Positions 36,189 to 44,089 of a DNA stretch of 64,000 nt are shown piece after piece (the first letter of the stretch is position 1; every line of letters begins with the position of its first letter). The notes under the pieces are model-generated. The model worked only from the letters and a program-made list of their open reading frames with translations, was not told where the DNA came from and made no database searches. The DNA comes from an uncultured Alistipes sp. GTDB taxonomy: Bacteria > Bacteroidota > Bacteroidia > Bacteroidales > Rikenellaceae. The translations under genes and the position numbers were made by a program. The stretch is from assembly GCA_947364365.1 (NCBI GenBank), contig CANASP010000009.1, forward strand, positions 39,177 through 103,176, in the 5' to 3' direction.

Positions 36189-36417
36189 GCTGCGCCTTAG
36201 ACAGGCGGCGGCTCGGCCGAGCAAATTTATTTGCTCGGCAACTCGCCTTGCACTACTTTGGCTGCGCCTTAGATAGGCGGCGGCTCGGCAAAACGCAAAC
36301 TGCGTTTGCTTTTGCTCTCGCCTTGCACTACTTTGCGACAACAAGTTGCCGCTTAGATAGGCTGCGGCTCGGCCGAGCAAATAAATTTGCTCGGCAACTC
36401 GCCTTGCACTATCTTTG
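36189..36417 (+). repeat. Three-unit promoter-palindrome repeat array before yihY
   Basis: Three direct units (from about 36189, 36261 and 36336), each built as CTTAGATAGGCGGCGGCTCGG-like stretch (20 bases varying slightly), a palindrome, ACTCGCCTTGCAC, and a minus-7-like box. Palindromes: GCCGAGCAAAT-TT-ATTTGCTCGGC in the first, a GCAAAACGCA/TGCGTTTGC type in the second, GCCGAGCAAAT-AA-ATTTGCTCGGC in the third. Boxes are TACTTTG (36254-36260), TACTTTG (36329-36335) and the full TATCTTTG (36410-36417). The last lies 14 nt before the yihY ATG. Confidence 0.85.
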
Positions 36418-36431
36418 CAAAAACGATCCGC

Positions 36432-37736
36432 ATGTCGCTACGCCGCCTACGCACCTTCTTCACCGACACGATCCTCCGCCGCGAGCTCGACGCCTGGCAC
36501 AACCCCATCCTGCGATGGCTGGCCGGGCAGTACCGCCTGCTCTTCTACACCGCCCGCGGCCTGCGGGCCCACGGCACGATCGTCCGCTCGGCGGCGCTCA
36601 CCTTCTACACGCTCATCTCGCTCGTGCCCGTCATCGCGGTGGTCTTCGCCGTGATGAAGGGCTTCGGGCTGACCGACGGCGCGATCGACGACCTCTACCG
36701 CCTCTTCCCGCGCAACCCCGAGATCGTCGACTACCTCATCCGCTTCGCCGAGAACGCCCTGGCCCGCACGCGGGGCGGCGTGGTGGCCGCCGTGGCCCTC
36801 GCGACCCTCTTCTGGGCCGTGATCCGCGTCTTCGGGTCGATCGAGAGCGCTTTCGACAACATCTGGGAGGTCAAGGCCTCGCGCAGCATCGCCCGCAAGT
36901 GGGCCGACTACGTCGCCGTGGTGATGATCGTCCCGGTGCTGTGGACCGCGGCCAACGCCCTGGGCGGCTACCTGCGCGGCATCATGCCCTTCGACCGCCC
37001 GTGGATCTACGCCCTGATGGCCCGCCTGGCCTCGCTGGCGGTGATCTGGGCCATGTTCACGCTCCTCTACCTGATCATCCCCAACGCCCGCGTCCGCCTG
37101 CGCAGCGCCCTGACGGCCGGCATCGTCGCCGGCACGCTCTTCCTCGCCTTCCAGTGGGGCTACGTCTACCTCCAGCGGTGGATGACCTCCTACAACGCCA
37201 TCTACGGCAGCTTCGCGGCGCTGCCGCTGCTGCTCTTCTGGATGCAGACCTCGTGGCAGATCCTCCTGTTCGGCGGCGAGCTGTCGTTCGCCTACCAGAA
37301 CGTCGCCCGCTTCGCCGAGGAGCGCGAATCGCTGCTGGTGAGCCACGACCAGCGCCGCCGCGTGATGCTCGCCGTGATGCTGGTGGTCGCGGGGCGGTTC
37401 CGCACCGCCGGCGGCGCCTCGACCGTCGAGACGATCCGCGAACGGCTCGCGCTGCCCACGCGCATCGTCAACGACGTCGTATACCGCCTCGTCGAGGCCG
37501 GACAGCTGCTTGCGGTGAGGGCGGGCGACCGGGAGCGCGACGAGGCCTTCGTCCCGGCCTACGACATTGCCTCGATGGAGTTCGGCGCGATCGTCGAGGC
37601 GATCGACCGCGTGGGCGAAGGGTGTTTCACCCTCCCGCACTCGCCCGAAATGGAGCGCGTCGACCGCGAACTCGGCCGCATGCGCGAAACACTGTACCGC
37701 AACGGCGCCCGACGCCCGATCTCCGATCTCGTATGA
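36432..37736 (+). CDS. YihY/BrkB-family inner-membrane protein
   Basis: 434 residues. The N-terminal two thirds hold about six membrane helices with the family pattern ALTFYTLISLVPVIAVVFAV, FGSIESAFDNIWEVK and GSFAALPLLLFWMQTSWQI. The C-terminal 130 residues form a soluble helical tail with a winged-helix-like look (TIRERLALPTRIVNDVVYRL), which is usual in the longer Bacteroidetes members. The role of the family is unsettled; it was once labelled RNase BN. ATG 36432 is used because the in-frame ATG at 36387 lies within the repeat array upstream of its last promoter box. First gene of a three-gene operon. Confidence 0.88.
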   Translation: MSLRRLRTFFTDTILRRELDAWHNPILRWLAGQYRLLFYTARGLRAHGTIVRSAALTFYTLISLVPVIAVVFAVMKGFGLTDGAIDDLYRLFPRNPEIVDYLIRFAENALARTRGGVVAAVALATLFWAVIRVFGSIESAFDNIWEVKASRSIARKWADYVAVVMIVPVLWTAANALGGYLRGIMPFDRPWIYALMARLASLAVIWAMFTLLYLIIPNARVRLRSALTAGIVAGTLFLAFQWGYVYLQRWMTSYNAIYGSFAALPLLLFWMQTSWQILLFGGELSFAYQNVARFAEERESLLVSHDQRRRVMLAVMLVVAGRFRTAGGASTVETIRERLALPTRIVNDVVYRLVEAGQLLAVRAGDRERDEAFVPAYDIASMEFGAIVEAIDRVGEGCFTLPHSPEMERVDRELGRMRETLYRNGARRPISDLV

Positions 37737-38509
37737 AACGCATCGTCATCATAGGCAGCGGCAACCTGGCCGAGGCGCTGGCCGCCGCCGTGGCCGCCGC
37801 ACCGTCCCTCGAACTGGTGCAGCTCTTCGCCCGCAACACCGCGCGGGGCCCCGAAGTGGCCCGCCTGGCCGCCACGGCGTGGTGCTGCGATCGCTCACGG
37901 CTGGCCCCGGCCGACCTCTACCTGATCGCCGTGAGCGACCGGGCCGTGGCCGAAGTCGCCGCCGCGCTTCCCTTCCCGCCCGAGGCCGTCGTGGCCCACA
38001 CGGCCGGAAGCGTGGCGCTCGACGCGTTGCCCGCGACCATCGCCCGGCGGGGTATCTTCTACCCGTTGCAGACCTTCACGGCAGGCCGCGCGGTCGACTT
38101 CGCCGAGATCCCCATCCTCGTCGAGGCATCGGACCAGCAGACCCTCGCCGCGCTCGAAACGACGGCCCGCGCCCTCTCGCGCACGGTCCGGAAGGCCGAC
38201 TCGGCGCTCCGCGCGCGCATCCATCTGGCCGCGGTCTTCGTCTCCAACTTCGCCAACCACATGTACGCCCTGGGCTACGACGTAGCCGCGGAGGCGGGCT
38301 TCGGCTTCGACCTGCTGCGGCCGCTCGCCGCCGAGACCCTGCGCAAGGCCTTCGACGCCCCGTCGCCCGCCGACGTACAGACGGGCCCCGCCGTGCGGGG
38401 CGACCTCCCCACGCAGCGGCGCCACGAGGCGCTGCTCGACGATCCCGACACCCGACGACTCTACACAACGCTAAGCGAACACATATGGAAAATTTCAAGG
38501 AAGCGATAG
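37733..38509 (+). CDS. Rossmann-fold protein with C-terminal DUF2520 domain
   Basis: 258 residues. The N-terminus is an NAD(P)-binding Rossmann fold (IVIIGSGNLAEALAAAV) related to pyrroline-5-carboxylate and 6-phosphogluconate dehydrogenases; the C-terminal half is helical with AAVFVSNFANHMYALG, typical of the DUF2520 domain. Its ATG overlaps the yihY stop (37733-37736), and its last 25 nt overlap the KdsC-like gene in another frame. It is probably a cytoplasmic oxidoreductase; the substrate is unknown. The same arrangement next to a KdsC-like gene recurs, as far as I recall, in other Bacteroidetes. Confidence 0.82.
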   Translation: MKRIVIIGSGNLAEALAAAVAAAPSLELVQLFARNTARGPEVARLAATAWCCDRSRLAPADLYLIAVSDRAVAEVAAALPFPPEAVVAHTAGSVALDALPATIARRGIFYPLQTFTAGRAVDFAEIPILVEASDQQTLAALETTARALSRTVRKADSALRARIHLAAVFVSNFANHMYALGYDVAAEAGFGFDLLRPLAAETLRKAFDAPSPADVQTGPAVRGDLPTQRRHEALLDDPDTRRLYTTLSEHIWKISRKR

Positions 38510-39030
38510 CCCGCGTCGAGGCCTTCGTCTTCGACGTCGACGGCGTGATGACCGACGGCGGCATCATCCCCACGGTCGACGGCGACTTCATCCGCCGCTA
38601 CGACGCCAAGGACGGCTACGCGCTGGCCTACGCCGCGAAGATAGGCTACCGCATCTGCATCATCTCGGGCGGCCGGGGCCGCACGCTCGAAAACCGCCTG
38701 CGCATGCTCGGGCTCACCGAGTACCACCTCGACTGCATGGACAAGATCACCACGCTGCGCGACTTCTTCGCCCGCGAGGGGCTCGACCCCCGGCACGTGG
38801 TCTACATGGGCGACGACATCCCCGACCTGGAGTGCATGCGCGAGGTGGGGATCCCGGTCTGCCCGGCCGACGCCGCATCCGAAGTCATCGAGGCGGCGCG
38901 CTACGTCTCCGAATTCCGGGGCGGCCACGGCGCCGTGCGCGACATCGTCGAGCAGGTGCTGCGCGCCCGCGGCGACTGGGCCCGCGACTCGATGGGCGTC
39001 ACCCCCTCGACGCTCGCCGCATCGCGCTGA
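38485..39030 (+). CDS. KDO 8-phosphate phosphatase (KdsC-like HAD)
   Basis: 181 residues, the size of KdsC, without a cap domain. HAD motifs: FDVDGVMTDGG (nucleophile Asp and general acid Asp), IISGGRG, KITTLRDFF with the conserved Lys, and MGDDIPDLECM. It removes phosphate from KDO-8-phosphate in the lipopolysaccharide core pathway, acting as a cytoplasmic tetramer in studied relatives. Start ATG 38485 (MENFKEAIARV) lies inside the end of the preceding gene, suggesting coupling. Followed by a hairpin at 39039-39065. Confidence 0.88.
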   Translation: MENFKEAIARVEAFVFDVDGVMTDGGIIPTVDGDFIRRYDAKDGYALAYAAKIGYRICIISGGRGRTLENRLRMLGLTEYHLDCMDKITTLRDFFAREGLDPRHVVYMGDDIPDLECMREVGIPVCPADAASEVIEAARYVSEFRGGHGAVRDIVEQVLRARGDWARDSMGVTPSTLAASR

Positions 39031-39038
39031 CGGGAAAC

Positions 39039-39065
39039 GGGCCGTCGGGCAGCTTCCGACGGCCC
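39039..39065 (+). terminator. Hairpin after the yihY operon
   Basis: GGGCCGTCGG (39039-39048) pairs with CCGACGGCCC (39056-39065), 10 bp with a 7-nt loop, 9 nt after the KdsC-like stop. No T tract follows, so termination strength is uncertain. Confidence 0.6.
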
Positions 39066-39069
39066 GACG

Positions 39070-39123
39070 ATACGCATTCGATAATATAGTATACCCCCGA
39101 TCGCGATGCAAGGGGTTTCTTTG
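39070..39123 (+). promoter_or_regulatory. Regulated promoter of the GH38-GH92 operon
   Basis: TATAGTATAC at 39085-39094 ends 21 nt before a minus-7-like box TTTCTTTG (39116-39123). The segment starting GATACGC at 39070 aligns gap-free with the one at 33437. The box deviates at its second base, which fits a promoter that needs an activator. Confidence 0.62.
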
Positions 39124-39150
39124 TATCGGAAAACCAACCCTCCGAATACC

Positions 39151-41706
39151 ATGAACCCGTTCCGTACACTCATCCCCTCCGCCCGCCGACGGGGAGGGCT
39201 CATCCTGCTGCTCGCGCTGCTCGCCGGAGCCCGGGCCGCCGCCCAGCCGCCCGTCTACTTCGTCGACGGCTACCACGGCGGCATCTACGGCCACTACCCC
39301 GTCGAGTGGAAAACCCGTTTCATCGTCGACCGGCTCGAAGCCCATCCCGAATGGCGGATCGGGCTGGAGATCGAGCCCGAGACGTGGGACACCGTGGCCC
39401 TGCGCACCCCGGTCGACTACCGGCGCCTGCAACGCATCGTGGCCGACCGGCGCGTGGAGTTCACCAACCCGACCTACGCCCAGCCCTACTGCTACAACAT
39501 CTCGGGCGAGAGCATTATCCGGCAGTTCGCCTACGGCATCCGCAAGATCCGCAGCCACTTCCCCCAGGTCGAGTTCACGACCTACGCCGTCGAGGAGCCC
39601 TGCTTCACGAGCGCCCTGCCGCAGATCCTGCGCGGATTCGGCTTCCGCTACGCCTCGCTCAAGTGCCCCAACACCTGCTGGGGCGGCTACGCGGCCCCCT
39701 ATGGCGGCGAACTGGTCAACTGGATCGGTCCCGACGGCAGCGCGATCCTCACCTCGCCGCGCTACGCCTGCGAGGCATTGCAGGAGAACTCCGTGTGGCA
39801 GACCACGGCCTGGGGCAACGAACAACCCTACCTCGACGCCTGCCGCGAGGCGGGCATCGCCCACCCGGTGGGCATGTGCTATCAGGATGCCGGCTGGCGC
39901 TACGGGCCGTGGCTCGGCGCGGGCGACACGATCCGCAACCGTTCGACCTACGTCACCTGGCGCGAATATTTCGAGACGGTCTCCGACGGCCGGAGCGACG
40001 ACGACTACCGCATGCCGCAGGAGGACGTGCGGGCCAGTCTGGTGTGGGGCAGCCAGGTGATGCAGCGCATCGCCCGGCAGGTGCGCCGCACCGAAAACCG
40101 CATCGTCGCCACCGAGAAACTGGGGGCGCTGGCCTGCCTGGCAAACGGCTTCCGCCCCGATCAGGCGCTCCTCGACGAGGCGTGGCGCACGCTGATGCTG
40201 GCCCAGCACCACGACTCGTGGATCGTCCCCTACAACGGCCTCCACGGCCGGGGCACCTGGGCCGACCACATCGCCCGCTGGACGGCGGCCTCCGACTCGC
40301 TCTGCGACGCCGTCGCCGGGGCCGCCTTCGCGAGCTTCGCCACGCCCGACGCCGACGGGCGGCTGCGCCTCCGCATCTGCAATACGCTGGGCGTGCCGCG
40401 CCGCCGGACGGTCTCGACGCCGCTGCCCGCCGGTTTCGGCGACGGGGCGACGGTACGCGATCTGCGGGGCCGCAAGGTGGCTTCGGCCGTCGAGACCGTC
40501 GACGGGGAGGCATGCCTCTTTTTCACGGCCGACGTGCCCGCGTTCGGCTACACGACCTACACCGTAGAGCCCGCACGCACGCGGCAGCGGAAGCACCTGC
40601 CGGCGGCATCGGACGGCGTCGTCGAGAACGACATGTACCGCATCCGCTTCGACGCGGCGCGGGGCGGCGTCATCGCGAGCCTCACGGCCAAATTTCTGGG
40701 CGGCAGGGAGCTGGTCGGCAACGACGGCGACTATGCCCTGGGCGAGTTGCGGGGCTACTTCTACGACGAGGGGCGGTTCCGCTCGTCGGTCGAGACGCCG
40801 GCCCGCATCGAGGTGCTCGTCGACAACGACTTCGAGCAGCGCGTCCGCATCCGCGGCACCGTCGCCTCGCACCCCTTCACCCAGACGGTCACCCTCCGCA
40901 AGGGCGACCCGAAGATCGACTTCGACCTACGCATCGACTGGCTGCACGACGTCGGCATCGGCGCATGGCATCAGGAGGGCGGATTCGCCGACAACCGCCG
41001 CGCCTTCTACGACGGGCGTTACAAGCTCAACTTCTACCTGCCCGTGGCGCTCGACGCCCCGGCGCTCTACAAGGACGCCCCCTTCGACGTCTGCCGCAGC
41101 AGCCAGCAGAACACCTTCTTCTCGACCTGGGACGCGATCAAGCACGACATCGTGCTGCACTGGATCGACCTTGCCGAGGAGGCGGGGTGCGGCCTGGCGC
41201 TGTTGAGCGACCATACGACCTCCTACACCTATGGCGACGACACGCCGCTCGGTCTTACGGTGCAGTACGCCGGCGGCGGCCTGTGGGGCCGCGACCATCC
41301 GATCGACCGGCCGACGCACCTGCGCTTCGCCCTGGCGGCCCACGCCGGACGGTGGGACGAGGCGGGGATCCAGCAGGAGAGCGACGACTGGAACGAACCG
41401 CTCGTATGCCGCGCCGACCGGCGGACGGCTCCGGGCTCGGCGTCGATGATCGACCTTTCGGGGAGCGGCTACGGCCTCTCGGCGGCCTATCCCGAGGGCG
41501 ATGGTCTGGTCATAAGGCTCTTCAACGCTTCGGGCGACGCGACGCCGCAGAGCCTGCGGCTGGGATTCGTCCCCGCGAAGGTCGAGACGACGGACCTCGC
41601 CGGCAACCCGACGGGCGAACTCGCCGTTCGCCGGGAGGCGGAGGGCGCCCGGATCGAGGTCGCGATGCCGCGCTTCGGACTGACTACCCTGCATATTACC
41701 CGTTAA
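39151..41706 (+). CDS. GH38-like alpha-mannosidase with divergent active-site motifs
   Basis: 851 residues, with a signal peptide (cleavage near ARAAAQPP). The early metal-site region reads YFVDGYHGGIYGHYP, where classic GH38 enzymes have an H-x-D-x-G-W type motif, and the nucleophile region reads YAVEEPCFTSALPQIL rather than the usual DPFGHS style. The middle-domain motif LMLAQHHDSWIVPYNG is close to the GH38 HHDA type. A long beta-rich C-terminal half follows. Probably removes alpha-linked mannose, but specificity may differ. ATG 39151 is used; an in-frame ATG at 39106 lies upstream of the minus-7 box. First of five genes that read through to 49987. Confidence 0.75.
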   Translation: MNPFRTLIPSARRRGGLILLLALLAGARAAAQPPVYFVDGYHGGIYGHYPVEWKTRFIVDRLEAHPEWRIGLEIEPETWDTVALRTPVDYRRLQRIVADRRVEFTNPTYAQPYCYNISGESIIRQFAYGIRKIRSHFPQVEFTTYAVEEPCFTSALPQILRGFGFRYASLKCPNTCWGGYAAPYGGELVNWIGPDGSAILTSPRYACEALQENSVWQTTAWGNEQPYLDACREAGIAHPVGMCYQDAGWRYGPWLGAGDTIRNRSTYVTWREYFETVSDGRSDDDYRMPQEDVRASLVWGSQVMQRIARQVRRTENRIVATEKLGALACLANGFRPDQALLDEAWRTLMLAQHHDSWIVPYNGLHGRGTWADHIARWTAASDSLCDAVAGAAFASFATPDADGRLRLRICNTLGVPRRRTVSTPLPAGFGDGATVRDLRGRKVASAVETVDGEACLFFTADVPAFGYTTYTVEPARTRQRKHLPAASDGVVENDMYRIRFDAARGGVIASLTAKFLGGRELVGNDGDYALGELRGYFYDEGRFRSSVETPARIEVLVDNDFEQRVRIRGTVASHPFTQTVTLRKGDPKIDFDLRIDWLHDVGIGAWHQEGGFADNRRAFYDGRYKLNFYLPVALDAPALYKDAPFDVCRSSQQNTFFSTWDAIKHDIVLHWIDLAEEAGCGLALLSDHTTSYTYGDDTPLGLTVQYAGGGLWGRDHPIDRPTHLRFALAAHAGRWDEAGIQQESDDWNEPLVCRADRRTAPGSASMIDLSGSGYGLSAAYPEGDGLVIRLFNASGDATPQSLRLGFVPAKVETTDLAGNPTGELAVRREAEGARIEVAMPRFGLTTLHITR

Positions 41707-41716
41707 CCGACTCCGT

Positions 41717-44056
41717 ATGAAAAGACATTCGTTCCCGGCCTGCCTTCGGGCGGCTCTCCTCCTGCTCGCGACCGGCTGCGGAGCGGGCGACACAGCCCCG
41801 TTCGACGCGGCCCGCCATGTCGATCCCTTCATCGGCGCCAGCACGAGCACCGACGCCGCGGGCGTCTACCACGGGCTGGGCAAGACCTTCCCGGGGGCGA
41901 CGACGCCCCACGGCATGGCGCAGGTGAGCCCCAACACCATCTCGGGCGGCGACAACAGCCCCGGGTACAGCTACGAACACTCCACGATCGAGGGCTTCGC
42001 CTTCACGCAGATGAGCGGCGTGGGGTGGTTCGGCGACCTGGGCAACCTGCTCGTCATGCCGACCACCGGGCCGCTGCAAAAGATCGCGGGCCGCGAGGAC
42101 GGCTCGATCGCCGGTTACCGGTCGCACTTCGACAAGGCGTCGGAGCATGCCCGGGCGGGCTACTACGACGTCACGCTCTCGGACTACGGCATCCGCGTCG
42201 AGACCTCGGCCACGCCGCACTGCGGGGCGCTGCGCTTCACCTTCCCCGAGAGCGACCGCTCGCGCATCCAGATCGACCTGGCGCGCCGCGTGGGAGGCAC
42301 GGCCGAGCGGCAGTACGTCGAGGTGGTCGACGACCACACCCTCGCCGGATGGATCCGCTGCACGCCCGAGACGGGCGGCTGGGGCGACGGCGAAGGGCAG
42401 GTGGGCTACACGCTCCACTTCTATGCCCGGCTGAGCGAGCCGATCGCCGACTACGGCTTCTGGAGCGCCGACATCCCCGCATCGTGGTCGCGCCATAAGG
42501 ACGACGTGGTGCGCCCCGCATACCAGCAGCGCATCGCCGAGGCGCCTATCGTCCGCGGCCGGCGGTCGATCGAGGGCGACCACCTGGGGTTCTTCGTCGA
42601 GTTCCCCACCCGCGCCGGCGAGCAGGTCACCTTCAAGGCGGGCCTCTCGTTCGTCGACGCCCAAGGGGCGCGCCGCAACTTCGAGGCGGAGATCGCCGAC
42701 AAGGATTTCGACACGGTGGCCCGCGAGGCCTACGACGCCTGGAACCGCGCCCTGGGCCGCGTCCGCGTCGAGGGCGGCACGGAACGCGACCGGAGGATCT
42801 TCTACACGGCGCTCTACCACACGATGATCGATCCGCGGCTCTACACCGACGTCGACGGGCGCTACATGGGCGCCGACGGCCGGCCGCACGACACCGCGGG
42901 CCGCTTTACGAAGCGCACGCTCTTCAGCGGCTGGGACGTCTTCCGCAGCCAGATGCCGTTGCAGACGATCGTCAACCCCCGTCTGGTCGACGACCTGCTG
43001 CAATCGCTCGTCACGATGGCCGACGAGAGCGGCCGCGAATACTTCGAACGCTGGGAGCTGCTCAACGCCTACTCGGGCTGCATGATCGGCAACCCGGCGC
43101 TCTCGGTGCTGGCCGACGCCTACGCCAAGGGGATCCGGGGCTACGACATCGAACAGGCCTACCGCTATGCCGTCAACACCCAGCGGCTGTTCGGCAACGA
43201 GCCGCTGGGCTACACCCCGTCGGATTTCTCGATCGCCCACACGCTCGAATACGCCTACACCGACTGGTGCCTCGCGCAGCTGGCCGCGCAACTCGGCAAG
43301 AGCGACGACGCGGCGCTCTTCGCCCGCCGGAGCCAGGCCTACCGCAACGTCTTCGACCCCGAAAAGGGGTGGTTCCGCCCCCGCCTGTCCGACGGCGGGT
43401 GGGCGCCGTGGCCCGACGGGGCCCGCACCCAGGAGTGGTACGGCTGCATCGAGTCGACCCCCTACCAGCAGGGGTGGTTCGTGCCGCACGACATCGAGGG
43501 GATGGTCGCGCTGATGGGCGGCCGCGAGGCGGCGGTCGCCGACCTCGAAAACTTCTTCGAAAAGACGCCCGCCGATTTCGGCTGGAACGCCTACTACAAC
43601 CACGCCAACGAACCCGTCCACCTCGTGCCGTTCCTCTTCAACCGCCTCGGCCGGCCGTGGGAGACCCAGCGGTGGACACGCCATATCTGCCGCGCAGCCT
43701 ACGGCGACGGCCCCGAGGGGATCGTGGGCAACGAGGACGCGGGGCAGATGTCGGCCTGGTACGTGCTCGCGGCATCGGGCATCCATCCGGCCTGCCCGGG
43801 CGACACGCGGATGGAGATCACCTCGCCGCTGTTCGACCGCATCGAATTCGCGCTCGACCCGCGCTATGCGACGGGTAAACGATTCACGATCGTCGCCCAC
43901 GACAACGCACCGGAGAACCTCTACATCCGGCGGGCCCTGCTCGACGGGCATCCGCTCGACCGCTGTTACCTCGACTTCGCGGAGATCGCCGCCGGGGGGA
44001 CGCTCGAACTCTACATGGGCCCCGAACCCAACGAGGCGTGGGGGCTGGAGAAATAA
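41717..44056 (+). CDS. GH92 exo-alpha-mannosidase (copy 1)
   Basis: 779 residues with a lipoprotein-type signal (LLLLATGCGAG, Cys21). GH92 hallmarks: VDPFIGASTSTDAAG at the mature start, FPGATTPHGMAQVSP, SGVGWFGDLGNLLVMP, RTLFSGWDVFRSQMP, and GNEDAGQMSAWYVLAASG with the base Asp. The acid Glu probably lies in GCIESTPYQQGW. GH92 enzymes are calcium-dependent, inverting alpha-mannosidases acting on alpha-1,2, 1,3, 1,4 or 1,6 bonds of N-glycans and yeast mannan. Membrane anchoring suggests a periplasmic or surface place. Starts 10 nt after the GH38-like gene. Confidence 0.93.
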   Translation: MKRHSFPACLRAALLLLATGCGAGDTAPFDAARHVDPFIGASTSTDAAGVYHGLGKTFPGATTPHGMAQVSPNTISGGDNSPGYSYEHSTIEGFAFTQMSGVGWFGDLGNLLVMPTTGPLQKIAGREDGSIAGYRSHFDKASEHARAGYYDVTLSDYGIRVETSATPHCGALRFTFPESDRSRIQIDLARRVGGTAERQYVEVVDDHTLAGWIRCTPETGGWGDGEGQVGYTLHFYARLSEPIADYGFWSADIPASWSRHKDDVVRPAYQQRIAEAPIVRGRRSIEGDHLGFFVEFPTRAGEQVTFKAGLSFVDAQGARRNFEAEIADKDFDTVAREAYDAWNRALGRVRVEGGTERDRRIFYTALYHTMIDPRLYTDVDGRYMGADGRPHDTAGRFTKRTLFSGWDVFRSQMPLQTIVNPRLVDDLLQSLVTMADESGREYFERWELLNAYSGCMIGNPALSVLADAYAKGIRGYDIEQAYRYAVNTQRLFGNEPLGYTPSDFSIAHTLEYAYTDWCLAQLAAQLGKSDDAALFARRSQAYRNVFDPEKGWFRPRLSDGGWAPWPDGARTQEWYGCIESTPYQQGWFVPHDIEGMVALMGGREAAVADLENFFEKTPADFGWNAYYNHANEPVHLVPFLFNRLGRPWETQRWTRHICRAAYGDGPEGIVGNEDAGQMSAWYVLAASGIHPACPGDTRMEITSPLFDRIEFALDPRYATGKRFTIVAHDNAPENLYIRRALLDGHPLDRCYLDFAEIAAGGTLELYMGPEPNEAWGLEK

Positions 44057-44089
44057 ACGACGAAAGCAACCGAACAAATCTTATCCGAT

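Noticed and set aside
36189-36417. Regular repeats with variable inserts, resembling a CRISPR array
   Set aside because: The variable parts are palindromes within the unit, not unique spacers; units carry promoter boxes, number only two or three, and no cas genes are near.
39106-39150. Upstream in-frame start for the GH38-like gene
   Set aside because: It lies before the minus-7-like box at 39116-39123, and the shorter form gives a normal signal peptide.
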